From: Streptomyces dengpaensis
Lineage (GTDB): Bacteria > Actinomycetota > Actinomycetes > Streptomycetales > Streptomycetaceae
DNA length: 64,000 nucleotides
NCBI RefSeq assembly: GCF_002946835.1
Contig: NZ_CP026652.1
Span: 62,001-126,000 of the forward strand
Direction of reading: 5' to 3'
How positions within the stretch are numbered: position 1 is the first letter of the stretch; each line of letters begins with the position of its first letter. The position numbers and the translations under genes are program-made. Positions 18,955 through 26,810 of this stretch are shown one piece after another. Under the pieces are notes generated by a model. It saw only the letters and a program-made list of their open reading frames with translations. It did not search any database and was not told the DNA's origin.

Positions 18955-19001
18955 CGCGGTGCCCGGCCGCGCCCATGGGGCAGGCGCGGCCGGGCACCGC
19001 G
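18955..19001 (-). terminator. Attenuator-like hairpin between lanA and lanB
   Basis: CGCGGTGCCCGGCCGCGCC (18955-18973) is perfectly complementary to 18983-19001, giving a 19-bp stem with a 9-nt loop. It lies downstream of the precursor stop and just upstream of the lanB ribosome site. Partial termination here would give more precursor than enzyme transcript. The arm nearest lanA can also pair within ACCGCGTTCAACGCGGT, a weaker alternative structure formed first in the transcript. Confidence 0.75.
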
Positions 19002-19021
19002 TTGAACGCGGTCTGGTGCTG

Positions 19022-19204
19022 TTACGGGCAGCTCGTGCACGCGGACTGGCACGTCGAGCCGCAGCCGTCGTTCGTCAGACGGATGAGCTGGTCCGCGGCG
19101 GGGCCGCCTTCGACGATCGTGATGTCCAGGTCGAAGTCAGCGGACTCCTGCTGTTCGGCGGCCGGCTGCGCGGGCGCGACCGGGTGCTCCAGTTGAACGG
19201 TCAT
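19022..19204 (-). CDS. FxLD family lanthipeptide precursor
   Basis: A 60-residue peptide from ATG 19204, preceded by AAGGAGG. The leader contains FDLDITIVEGG, the FxLD motif that names the family. The C-terminal core region includes LTNDGCGSTCQSACTSCP, with four Cys interspersed with Ser and Thr as needed for up to four lanthionine rings. The Asn-Asp-Gly stretch could be the site of the PIMT-like methyltransferase encoded upstream (isoaspartate or aspartimide formation), an inference from related systems. The cleavage site is not obvious; the leader probably ends near LIRL or earlier. Confidence 0.92.
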   Translation of the reverse strand: MTVQLEHPVAPAQPAAEQQESADFDLDITIVEGGPAADQLIRLTNDGCGSTCQSACTSCP

Positions 19205-19236
19205 GCATGCCTCCTTGGGGCAGTGGGCTGATGGTC

Positions 19237-19260
19237 CCGGGGCCCGGGAGTGGGCCCTGG
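19237..19260 (-). other. GC-rich hairpin between methyltransferase and precursor
   Basis: GGGCCC at 19240-19245 and 19252-19257 forms a 6-bp core extended by one G-U pair, in the 60-bp gap upstream of the precursor ribosome site. It could act as an mRNA processing or stabilising element. Confidence 0.35.
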
Positions 19261-19264
19261 AGTC

Positions 19265-20470
19265 TTAGTGCCAGGTCACCGTGACGATGCCGTGGCGCTT
19301 GAGCACGGTGTTCTGGGGTAGGGGGGACGGGGCGGTGCCCGGCAGGTACCTGATCGTTGCCGCTCCCCGACGGCGGTGGTCCTGGGCCCAGTGCCGGAGC
19401 AGATTCAGGTACTGGTCCGCGAGTGCTTCGGCTTGCGGCCCGTGGGCGACCACGCCGCTCTCGAAGCCGTCGGTGTCCTCGTTCTCACGGCGGGTGCGGT
19501 ACGCGATGCTGTCCTCGCTGACCAGCGCCGGCACACCGAGCAGGGCCGATGCTTCCACGAGCCCGTTCTCGACGATGTCCCTGGACGCATGCAGCCGGGC
19601 CGGCCTCGACAGATGGAGCGTGAGGTACAGCTCCAGCTCGTCGGGCAGGTCGTAGGCCGCTCCCGACCAGAACTCCAGCCTGGGGGTGTCCAGGGCGCGA
19701 TTCAGTGCCTCTGTGTTGAGCGGTACCCGCACGTCCTCGGTCTGCACGGCGACGCCGTCCCGCAGCAACGCCTTGCGTTCCTTTGCAGCTCCTTCGCCCT
19801 GCATGGGCACGAAGCGGGCCAGACGGTAGGAGTCGCTGACCAGACCCTCGCCGTCGCGGTCGAACGCGATCGAACGAGTCGTGCCGCGCACCGTCAGCGG
19901 GACGACGAGCCTGCCCTTCGCGGCAAGCTCACTGATCCACGACGGAGGGATGTCCCACGCGGCCGCGGTAACGATGATCCGGTCGTACGGTGCTCCATCG
20001 GGAACACCGGCCTCGCCGTCGGCAACTACGGTCTTCACCTGTCCGTACCCGGCGTCGTCCAAGCACAGACGGGCGCGGTCGACGATGTCACGGTCGATGT
20101 CGACCGTGGTGACCGCCCCGTCGCTGCCCACGAGTTCCTGGATGAGCGCGGCGTTGTATCCGCCGGAGCCGATCTCCAGGACCTTCATGCCGGGCTCGAT
20201 GTCGGCCTGCTCCAGCATCACGCCCTGGAGGTGTGCGGCGGACATGACGCTGATGTCCAGGCCGAGCTCGTCCTTCTTGACCGGCACGGTGCGGTGAAGG
20301 TCGTAGGCGAGTTCCAGGGGCGCGTCCGGTGCGAACCGGTGCCGGGGCACTTTGGCGAAGGCAGCGGCGACAGGCTCGGACGTGATCGCGTCCTGGTCAC
20401 GGAGTGCACGGACCATGTCCGCACGCAGCGCGTCTGGATCGTGAACGGTCGAGTCACCGATAGCAGTCAT
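19265..20470 (-). CDS. PIMT-like methyltransferase, FxLD system
   Basis: 401 residues. The N-terminal half resembles protein-L-isoaspartate O-methyltransferase: VPRHRFAPD, then VMLEQADIEPGMKVLEIGSG with the SAM-binding loop GSGGYNAAL (about residues 101-109) and VTTVDIDRDIVDRAR. The C-terminal 180 residues are specific to the lanthipeptide-associated group. It is the first gene of the operon, next to an FxLD precursor, matching the methyltransferase, FxLD system family. Related lanthipeptide enzymes methylate an Asp so that aspartimide or isoAsp forms; that activity is inferred here. Confidence 0.9.
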   Translation of the reverse strand: MTAIGDSTVHDPDALRADMVRALRDQDAITSEPVAAAFAKVPRHRFAPDAPLELAYDLHRTVPVKKDELGLDISVMSAAHLQGVMLEQADIEPGMKVLEIGSGGYNAALIQELVGSDGAVTTVDIDRDIVDRARLCLDDAGYGQVKTVVADGEAGVPDGAPYDRIIVTAAAWDIPPSWISELAAKGRLVVPLTVRGTTRSIAFDRDGEGLVSDSYRLARFVPMQGEGAAKERKALLRDGVAVQTEDVRVPLNTEALNRALDTPRLEFWSGAAYDLPDELELYLTLHLSRPARLHASRDIVENGLVEASALLGVPALVSEDSIAYRTRRENEDTDGFESGVVAHGPQAEALADQYLNLLRHWAQDHRRRGAATIRYLPGTAPSPLPQNTVLKRHGIVTVTWH

Positions 20471-20540
20471 CCGATTACCTAATTCCTGTTGGGGTTTTGG
20501 GGCTTCCCGCCGGGCAGCCTCGGCCTGGGGTGGCGAAGAG

Positions 20541-20633
20541 CTAACCAGGGCGCCATACCTTGAGAACGGCTACGCACCGCCGGTCGGTGTGGCCGTCGGA
20601 GTTCGGCTGAAAAGCGGTCTGAGAGATCGTCAC
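20541..20633 (-). CDS. Candidate 30-residue peptide ORF before the lanthipeptide operon
   Basis: GTG 20633 is preceded by AAGGAG 6-7 nt upstream and opens a 30-residue frame starting MTISQTAFQPNSDGHTDRRC and ending VWRPG, 70 nt before the methyltransferase ATG. The ribosome site is better than for many real genes nearby. There is a single Cys and no FxLD motif. It might be a leader peptide, a small regulator or chance. Confidence 0.35.
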   Translation of the reverse strand: MTISQTAFQPNSDGHTDRRCVAVLKVWRPG

Positions 20634-20664
20634 CGCCGTTCTCCTTCCTCTCGTTGAACCGGTC

Positions 20665-20708
20665 GTGTGGGGAGAAGCCCAGTGGGAGGAGGGGGCTCCT
20701 CCCCACAC
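20665..20708 (-). terminator. Hairpin downstream of the dioxygenase operon
   Basis: GTGTGGGGA (20665-20673) pairs with TCCCCACAC (20700-20708), with GGAGG/CCTCC able to pair inside. It lies about 106 bp past the stop of the last gene of the 23203-20814 operon and separates it from the lanthipeptide operon. Confidence 0.5.
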
Positions 20709-20813
20709 GTCTCGTCCGGCACCGAGCCGTATTCGCAGGTCCGGCTGCCGGGTTGTGCACCCGCCCGTTATCGGCGACCGTCACGCAACTGATGACGGGC
20801 GGGCAGTCTGTGG

Positions 20814-21509
20814 TCAGGGGCGTGCGCGCAGGGCCCCGGCGGCAGAAATGAGGTCATCCAGGTCGACGACGGTGACGCCTCGTAGCTCGCGCACGAGCTG
20901 CGAGGCCAGGAACAATGGGGTCAATCGCCGCTTTCTGTACGGCAGCGGGGTTCTTGCGGACTCGCTGTCGAACTCGACGGGCTCGGGTCGTCCGTCGGGG
21001 CCGGTGCGGTGGAGCGTCCCGATCACTCCGTACAGCCGCGGGAGCCTGACCCGGAGTGCCACGGCTCCGGCCCGCACAAGGTGTCCGCATTCCTCGACTG
21101 CGGCCTTCGCGTGCTCCAGACACAGGGGCGGCTGAGCTGTGAGGTGCCCCTCCCAGCTGTCCGTGGACCTATCGTCTTGCTGCGTGGCCAGGAACAGGTA
21201 TCCCAGCTCGGTGCGGCTGGGCTGTTGCACGCACACCTGGCATCGCAGTTCTTCCATGCACTCCCGCTGCCGCGAAGGGTGCACGTCCTGCCACCGCGGT
21301 CTTCCGGTGAGCTCGTTGCCGTAGCGGGACTGGGAACAGCGTGCCCAGAGCACGCCTCGCTCGTCTCGGTCGCCCGGCCCTTCGTTCAGGTAGAACAATC
21401 CCTTACCGCCGGGCCGCAGGCTCAGGTTCGAAAGCGAGTCGGCCTGTTCGCCTTGGCGGGCGGTGATGTACGGCACGAGGTGACTGGCTGGGAGGGGCGT
21501 GCTGGTCAT
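20814..21509 (-). CDS. Conserved hypothetical protein with Cys clusters
   Basis: 231 residues from ATG 21509 after GGGAGG. The middle has CMEELRCQVCVQQ and, about 60 residues later, PLCLEHAKAAVEECGHLV, a Cys/His pattern that could bind zinc in an HNH- or ribbon-like fold. No family was recognised. It is the fourth gene of the operon that starts with the dioxygenase, 28 nt after the preceding stop. Confidence 0.6.
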   Translation of the reverse strand: MTSTPLPASHLVPYITARQGEQADSLSNLSLRPGGKGLFYLNEGPGDRDERGVLWARCSQSRYGNELTGRPRWQDVHPSRQRECMEELRCQVCVQQPSRTELGYLFLATQQDDRSTDSWEGHLTAQPPLCLEHAKAAVEECGHLVRAGAVALRVRLPRLYGVIGTLHRTGPDGRPEPVEFDSESARTPLPYRKRRLTPLFLASQLVRELRGVTVVDLDDLISAAGALRARP

Positions 21510-21537
21510 GGAGTTGCCTCCCTCGACGTAGCGCGCG

Positions 21538-21936
21538 TCATGAGGCGGTATCTCCCATCAGGTCGAGAATCGCGAGGATGGCCAGGGCGAGCCGTCGGAG
21601 GTGGCCCGGCGCGTCATCGGGGTGGGGGTGCTCGGCGCTCAGGTAGATCAGGCGCCGCATCTCGTCGACCGGGTACGGCTGCACGAGGAACGGAACGATC
21701 TCCACGAACGTGGTGGTCGCCTTGCGGAACCGCGCCGCGATGGCCGTGACCAGATGCGGGACAGGGTGGGCGTACTCGCCGAGTACAGCCTCCAGGTCGT
21801 TGTACAGCTGCTCGTCGATCGCCTCGCTGGCGAGGAAGCGGCGAAGGCCGTACAGGACCACACCCAGCGTCTCGTGATCGTTGGAGGCTCGCTGGCTCAG
21901 CAACCGCACGGCGACGTCAGCTGTCACTGCGACCAT
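21538..21936 (-). CDS. Small helical protein of unknown function
   Basis: 132 residues from ATG 21936, which overlaps the stop of the preceding ATPase gene by one nucleotide (TAATG), indicating coupling; a longer frame to 22002 runs back into that gene. The sequence is helical (VAVRLLSQRASNDHETLGVV, VPHLVTAIAARFRKATTTFV) with no catalytic motif. Possibly a partner of the anti-sigma-type ATPase. Confidence 0.6.
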   Translation of the reverse strand: MVAVTADVAVRLLSQRASNDHETLGVVLYGLRRFLASEAIDEQLYNDLEAVLGEYAHPVPHLVTAIAARFRKATTTFVEIVPFLVQPYPVDEMRRLIYLSAEHPHPDDAPGHLRRLALAILAILDLMGDTAS

Positions 21937-22409
21937 TACGATCTGCCATCGGGGATCGCAAGGGAGCACCACGTCATGGTGCCGTCGGGGCTCACGCCCC
22001 ACTCCTTCGCGACGGCTGCGACGAGGAAGAGGCCGCGGCCGTTCTCGTCGGCCACGCCGGCGGAACGCATCCGGGCCGGAGTCGCGGTGCCGTCGGTCAC
22101 TTCGATGCGAAGTTCATAGGCGGAGCGTCGCACCCTGAGTCCGACCGGTCTTCCCTTGCCATGCTTGATGGCGTTGGTGACCAACTCGGAGACGACGAGC
22201 GTGGCGTCGTCGGCCAGCATCGTCAGGTCCCAGTGACGCAGCTGGGCTCTTGTGATCCGTCTCATCTGCCCGGTGCGGTTGTCAGCCGGGAGGAAGTCGA
22301 CCTCGAAGCCGCTCTCGACTGCCGGGTCCCAGGCTGAGGCAGCAAGGGCAACAGACCTGGTGGTCGTCATCGCTCCCGTGGCGAGAGTGATGGTTCGCTC
22401 CGTCATCAT
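21936..22409 (-). CDS. Anti-sigma-factor-type ATP-binding protein (HATPase_c)
   Basis: 157 residues with the GHKL ATPase motifs of RsbW/SpoIIAB-like serine kinases: N-box LVVSELVTNAIKHG (about residues 70-83), G1 box in VTDGTATP and G2 region DENGRGLFLVAAVAKEWGV. The long basic N-terminus is variable. Such proteins bind sigma factors or anti-sigma antagonists; Streptomyces has many. The ATG overlaps the dioxygenase stop (ATGATGA). Confidence 0.85.
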   Translation of the reverse strand: MMTERTITLATGAMTTTRSVALAASAWDPAVESGFEVDFLPADNRTGQMRRITRAQLRHWDLTMLADDATLVVSELVTNAIKHGKGRPVGLRVRRSAYELRIEVTDGTATPARMRSAGVADENGRGLFLVAAVAKEWGVSPDGTMTWCSLAIPDGRS

Positions 22410-23203
22410 CCCGCCTCCGAGAGCAATAGTGTGGGGACGGAGGTGGGGGCGGGAACGAACCCCTGCGGCATGGGGAACAGTGGCTCACCAAGGGCACGCC
22501 AGAAGAGCCGATCGCCGGTGAAGGCACGTCGTGCATGCAGCCAGCGTTCGTTGTCCAGCAGGTAGCCCTGGCCGGGAGCCAGGGGGAGACGCGCCTGATG
22601 ACGTACGGCTGCGGCCCGCAGTTGCGGGAGGTAGGGCTGAACGATCGGGTTCCAGCGCGCCAGCCCGTCGAACCGCAGACGAACGGACACCCTCAGATCG
22701 TCGTGCACGGTGAACACCTGTGTGGCGTGGCCGTCGCCGGCGCCGAAGAGCGCGGTGCGGGGTTGTGCCAGCGCAACTCCGGCGTCCCTTTCACGAGTGA
22801 AGAGGTCGGAATGCACGGACTGCCCGTCGGTGAGCAGGCATTCCCCACCGGTCACGGCAGCTTGCCCGCACACAAGGAGCATCAGACGGGGCGGATTGGG
22901 TGTGCCGGAGCGTTCAGTGTGCGGTTCGAGGGGGCCGTTGCCAAAGCCAGCAAAGCCCGCCCGATGCGGGTCGCGTCGGGTGTCGCGGGTGGTGAGGCCG
23001 TCCGGGTCACTGTCGCGGTGCGGCACCAGATTCATGATCCGGGTGGCAAAGGCGAGCACGGCAGTGCGCGAGGCGAGACCGTCGACAGTGACCAGGCCTG
23101 TGTCCCGCAGCCGCCCCGCGATCTGCTCTTCCGCTCCTGGCACGGTGAGGTCGATACGGTTGCGCACGAAGACGTCGGCGTACGGCTGATGAACTCGGCG
23201 CAT
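22406..23203 (-). CDS. TauD/clavaminate synthase-like Fe(II)/2-oxoglutarate dioxygenase
   Basis: 265 residues from ATG 23203 (AAGGAG 7 nt upstream). The iron site is seen as EPHTERSG (His-x-Glu, as in clavaminate synthase rather than the commoner His-x-Asp), with the distal His and the 2-oxoglutarate Arg in LLDNERWLHARRAF near residue 220. A 973-codon frame to 25327 is an artefact; only this 3' part is coding. First gene of a coupled operon with an anti-sigma-type ATPase. Substrate unknown; hydroxylation of an amino acid or peptide is plausible. Confidence 0.8.
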   Translation of the reverse strand: MRRVHQPYADVFVRNRIDLTVPGAEEQIAGRLRDTGLVTVDGLASRTAVLAFATRIMNLVPHRDSDPDGLTTRDTRRDPHRAGFAGFGNGPLEPHTERSGTPNPPRLMLLVCGQAAVTGGECLLTDGQSVHSDLFTRERDAGVALAQPRTALFGAGDGHATQVFTVHDDLRVSVRLRFDGLARWNPIVQPYLPQLRAAAVRHQARLPLAPGQGYLLDNERWLHARRAFTGDRLFWRALGEPLFPMPQGFVPAPTSVPTLLLSEAG

Positions 23204-23371
23204 CACGGATCTCCTTCGCGGCCATGTGGTGCTTCCACTGTTCGGCGCTGCTGGGTCGTGGGTAAAGCGACAGATTGTCGACTCGGGCAATTCGCCCACG
23301 CCCAACTCGCGGCAGGGGCCGCGTGCTACGTTCCGACCACCCCCGGCCGTACGTGCAATCCGAGGAGAGCG

Positions 23372-23791
23372 ATGGCGTACACGCCCCCCACCTGGCCCGT
23401 CTCCGTAAAGGGCGTGGCCGTGGACAGCCGCCGACGCGTACTGCTGCTGAAGAACGAGCGCGAGGAATGGGAGCTGCCCGGAGGCCGACTCGAACCCTCC
23501 GATGGCACGCCGGAGTTGGCAGTGGAGAGGGAGATCGAGGAGGAGACCGGCTGGGCGGTCAAGGCCGGTCCTCTGCTGGACGTGTGGATCTACCAGCCCC
23601 TGCCTGTGACCATGCCGGACCGGCGAGTCGTGATCGTCACCTACGGCTGCAGCGTCCTCACCCCGGACAAGATCCCCGTGGTGAGTCACGAGCACAAGCA
23701 GCTCGGCATGTTCACCGCCAACAAAGTGCCCGGCCTGACCATGCCGGACGGATACAAGCAGTCCATCGCCGCCTGGTACGCACGGATGTGA
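23372..23791 (+). CDS. NUDIX hydrolase
   Basis: 139 residues starting at ATG 23372 after GAGGAGAG; a 418-codon frame upstream is antisense to the dioxygenase and not used. The NUDIX box spans GGRLEPSDGTPELAVERE followed by IEEETGW (about residues 40-64), with the expected G-x5-E-x7-REUXEEXGU spacing. Cleaves a nucleoside diphosphate linked to another group. Six nucleotides separate it from an XRE regulator, so the two are probably co-transcribed. Confidence 0.92.
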   Translation: MAYTPPTWPVSVKGVAVDSRRRVLLLKNEREEWELPGGRLEPSDGTPELAVEREIEEETGWAVKAGPLLDVWIYQPLPVTMPDRRVVIVTYGCSVLTPDKIPVVSHEHKQLGMFTANKVPGLTMPDGYKQSIAAWYARM

Positions 23792-23797
23792 CCGACC

Positions 23798-24961
23798 ATG
23801 GACAGCTCGATGGTGGCACGGCGCTCGCAACACACCCTGTGGCACTGGGCAACCCCACAGGCCGTGGCAGTCCTCGCCACCCGTGATCTCGGGGCCATCC
23901 TGAGCTTCCACCGCGCCGTGCACGGCATGAACCAGTCCGAACTCGGTCGGCTCCTCGGCTACGACAAGACGTACATCTCGCTCCTCGAACTGGGCAAACG
24001 GAGCCTCGAAGACATCGGCTCTTGCCGGTACATCGCCGAGGCCCTGCGTCTGCCCCTGCACGTCGTCGGCGTCACCGATCCCGCGGACACCGACCACCGC
24101 GCCATGCTCCAGTTCGGCGAGTCCACCGTCCGCCTCGCTGAGATCGCCCGGCAGTCCGGACACGCCTCCGAAGCCGTCGCCGAGCTCTGGCCCCTGGTCG
24201 CCCGGCTCGAAGCGCGCATGGAGGACGGGCACACGGAACGGGACGTCCTGCACCTCCTGGCACGAGCCCGTGTCGGCCTCGGCGTCGCCCTGGGCAACGT
24301 CCTGCCAGAGGAACGACTGAGCACCGCCGCCCGCTGGACCGCGAAGAGCATCGACATCGCCCGCTACTTCGGCGCCCCGTCCTTCACCTCTTACGTTCTG
24401 CGCATGCACGGCAACGAACTGCGCAAGGCCCGCCTCCACGGCGCCGCCGTCGACCGACTGCAGCACGCGGCTGCCCTTGCACCAGACCACGAGGCGAAAG
24501 CAGCAGTGCTGCCGCTCCTCGCTCGCGCGGCCGGCGCCCTTCGGAACCAGCCCCTGTTCGACGAGGCGATGAGGGAAACGAACCGGCTCCTCGACGAGAC
24601 CGAACACACGTTGTTGTTCAACCCCTACGCCCTGCACGAGATCCGGTTGCGGGGGTTGATGGCCACTGGCAGGACCGACATCGCCATACAACTGGTCGAG
24701 CAGGGCAGTCCTGTGCCGACGACCACCGTCGCCCCGCAGTGGCGCGTGATCGAGCTCATCACCATGGCCCAGGTACGGCTGGCCGCCGACGACTGCGGCG
24801 GCGCCGCGCAGTCCCTGCACACCGCCGTCGACGAAGCTGTCCGCCAGCGCCTTCCCCACCAATTGCAGCGCATCGTGCGCGCGGCGCACCACCTGCTGCC
24901 GGAGATCAGAGAAGTCGCAGACCATGCCCTGGACCGGATTCGGCAAGAGATGGCCGCCTAA
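23798..24961 (+). CDS. XRE family regulator with TPR-like domain
   Basis: 387 residues. An N-terminal HTH ([20 protein letters not shown] then [13 protein letters not shown], about residues 37-70) is followed by about 300 residues of helical repeats ([38 protein letters not shown]). This architecture is common in Streptomyces for peptide- or signal-responsive regulators. Probably co-transcribed with the upstream NUDIX gene. Confidence 0.85.
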   Translation: MDSSMVARRSQHTLWHWATPQAVAVLATRDLGAILSFHRAVHGMNQSELGRLLGYDKTYISLLELGKRSLEDIGSCRYIAEALRLPLHVVGVTDPADTDHRAMLQFGESTVRLAEIARQSGHASEAVAELWPLVARLEARMEDGHTERDVLHLLARARVGLGVALGNVLPEERLSTAARWTAKSIDIARYFGAPSFTSYVLRMHGNELRKARLHGAAVDRLQHAAALAPDHEAKAAVLPLLARAAGALRNQPLFDEAMRETNRLLDETEHTLLFNPYALHEIRLRGLMATGRTDIAIQLVEQGSPVPTTTVAPQWRVIELITMAQVRLAADDCGGAAQSLHTAVDEAVRQRLPHQLQRIVRAAHHLLPEIREVADHALDRIRQEMAA

Positions 24962-25059
24962 CTTGATCTCGTCCCAGGGCAGCGCCGGCTGGCCTCGGTC
25001 GCCCGACTTGAGGAACGTGGTCATGGGCCCATGGCACCGCGCTACGAAGCCGTCTACCA

Positions 25060-25130
25060 GGGGAATCCAGAGGGGGAAAAATCTGTCAAGGGGGGAAACC
25101 CAGGGGGGAATTGGGGCCATGATTGGATTC
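25060..25130 (+). promoter_or_regulatory. Repeated G-tract motif upstream of the second XRE regulator
   Basis: AGGGGGAAAAA, AGGGGGGAAAC and AGGGGGGAATT occur within about 50 bp just upstream of the 25154 start, as imperfect direct repeats. They stand out from the surrounding GC-balanced sequence and might be an operator or G-quadruplex-prone element. Confidence 0.3.
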
Positions 25131-25153
25131 CGCCCACGACAGAGGTCACACTC

Positions 25154-26395
25154 ATGCCAGATCCGTTCGCCGAACTGTTGCTCCGGCTCCGGAAGGACGC
25201 AGGCCGGACGCAAGAGCAGCAGGCAGACGCGATCAACGCTGTCTCCGGCCGGGCAACCCTGACCCGCCGGGAGATCAGCCGCTATGAGAAGTTCGAGAAC
25301 GTCCCTACGGACCACACACTCGCCCACATCGCAGCGGCCTCCGGCGTCCCCTTCGAAGAACTACTGCGGGAGGCCAAGGCCGCCCGCGCCCGACGGAGGA
25401 GGTGGAACGTCCGTGAAGAGGAGGACCAGGACGACGTGAAGCGCCGCAAGCTGCTGGGCAGCGCCGTCATCGGCGTAAGCGCGGCTGCCGAGCCCTGGGG
25501 GCGACTCGCCTTTGCTCTCAGCAGGGGCTCCCGCATCGACACGCCCGCTGCGGTCGCGCTCATCAACCGAGCTGCTGACCTGCACGTCCAGGAACTCAAT
25601 CTCAGTGCCCGCCGCCTGCAGAGCACGGTTGAGTCGCACCTTGACGCGATCACCGCCGCCCTGCCTCACGCCGGCGAGCACGAACGGGCTCTCACCATCG
25701 CAGCCGGGGAGACCGCTGCCCTTGCCGGATGGGTGGCCTGGGACCTGGGCGAGTACGACAAGGCTGGCGCCTATTACGACGTCACGACTGAGTGCGCGGC
25801 GAAGGCCGGGCATCCTCCCCTCAGAGCCTTGGCCCTCACCTACGCCAGCTACGGGGCTCCGACACCGAAGAGGAAGCTAGAACTCCTGGCCCAGGCCTCC
25901 CAGGATGTGCGCGGCCACGGCAACGCCGCGGCCGCAGCCTGGGTCCTCGCAAGGCAGGCGGAGGAAGCTGCCGCGGTCGGCGACGAGACAGGTGCGCTGC
26001 GTGCGCTTGATCGAGCACGCTTCGCTTACGACTTCGCGGATCACACCAGCGAACAGGCATGGGTCCGCTTCGTGACGCCGTACCGGATGGATTCGTTGGC
26101 CCTGTCCGTGTACGGGCAGTTGGGGCGATCCGAACTCACCGCCACGGCCGACACCGCGGTCGACCGCCTCGGGGACGAACTACCGGATGGCGGCGTCGTC
26201 GTCCTCGGTGATCTCGCCTCGGCCCTCCTGCGCGGAGGGGACGTCGAACAAGGCGTCTACGTATCGCGCCAGTTCACGGCCGCGTCACAAGCCAAGCCCA
26301 ACACGATGGGCAAGGAACGCGCCGCGAAAATCGCCGCGTGGCTCCCCGACAGTGAGCGGGAACTCGCCCATCACTTGCGGCAGTTCGCGTCCTGA
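25154..26395 (+). CDS. XRE family regulator with C-terminal TPR-like region
   Basis: 413 residues from ATG 25154; a longer frame to 25031 includes the non-coding G-rich repeats. HTH at residues 8-60 (LLLRLRKDAGRTQEQQADAI, LTRREISRYEKFENVPTDHT), a charged linker, then RRKLLGSAVIGVSAAAEPWG, which resembles the RR-hydrophobic junction of many Streptomyces XRE/TPR proteins, and helical repeats to the end. A second regulator of the same architecture as 23798 next door, but not a close copy. Confidence 0.85.
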   Translation: MPDPFAELLLRLRKDAGRTQEQQADAINAVSGRATLTRREISRYEKFENVPTDHTLAHIAAASGVPFEELLREAKAARARRRRWNVREEEDQDDVKRRKLLGSAVIGVSAAAEPWGRLAFALSRGSRIDTPAAVALINRAADLHVQELNLSARRLQSTVESHLDAITAALPHAGEHERALTIAAGETAALAGWVAWDLGEYDKAGAYYDVTTECAAKAGHPPLRALALTYASYGAPTPKRKLELLAQASQDVRGHGNAAAAAWVLARQAEEAAAVGDETGALRALDRARFAYDFADHTSEQAWVRFVTPYRMDSLALSVYGQLGRSELTATADTAVDRLGDELPDGGVVVLGDLASALLRGGDVEQGVYVSRQFTAASQAKPNTMGKERAAKIAAWLPDSERELAHHLRQFAS

Positions 26396-26450
26396 ATCGA
26401 TCCCCTCGTTCGGTACACGGGCAAGCTCAGGACACGAGCGCCGTCGCTCG

Positions 26451-26777
26451 TCAGTCCCGCGTTGTCTCCTCAACAACCCACGACAGGTACGCCTCCGACC
26501 CGCCGGTCACAGGCAGCGTGATCCACTGAGGGACGTCATACGGGTGCTTCTCGGACAGCCATGCCTCCAGCTGCGGGAGACGGTCTGTCGTCGTCATGTA
26601 CGAGATACGCCACTCCCGCGCCGTCTCGACCTCGTTCTTCCACCAGTAGACGGCGGTGATCGGCGCGTCGATGTGAACGCCCGCTGCCAACTTGCTCTCA
26701 ACCGCGCCCCGTGCCAGCGCCCTTGCCTGTTCCTCGTTGTCGATGGTCGTCTGCGCGATCACAATCTCGTTGGCCAT
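26451..26777 (-). CDS. cutA: Divalent cation tolerance protein CutA
   Basis: 108 residues, the typical CutA length. Family segments are visible: VIAQTTIDNEEQARALARGA, KLAAGVHIDAPITAVYWWKN, EWRISYMTTTDRLPQLEAWL and HPYDVPQWITLPV (the conserved HPY-VP-I strand). CutA is a small cytoplasmic trimer linked to copper and metal tolerance. It lies downstream of the S1 fusion gene on the same strand with a 33-bp gap. Confidence 0.93.
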   Translation of the reverse strand: MANEIVIAQTTIDNEEQARALARGAVESKLAAGVHIDAPITAVYWWKNEVETAREWRISYMTTTDRLPQLEAWLSEKHPYDVPQWITLPVTGGSEAYLSWVVEETTRD

Positions 26778-26810
26778 GCAACTGCCTCTCCAGCTCGGTA
26801 TACCACGACC

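Larger units (their letters stand above)
20471..20813. promoter_or_regulatory. Intergenic region expected to hold the lanthipeptide promoter
   Basis: 343 bp between the methyltransferase start and the end of the 20814-21509 gene, both on the minus strand. It contains the terminator-like hairpin at 20665-20708 and the 30-residue frame at 20541-20633. The lanthipeptide promoter must lie between that hairpin and 20470; no convincing -35/-10 pair could be assigned by eye. Confidence 0.4.

Noticed and set aside
23204..25327. 5' extension of the dioxygenase frame to 973 codons
   Set aside because: It is antisense to the NUDIX and XRE genes; a good ribosome site supports ATG 23203.
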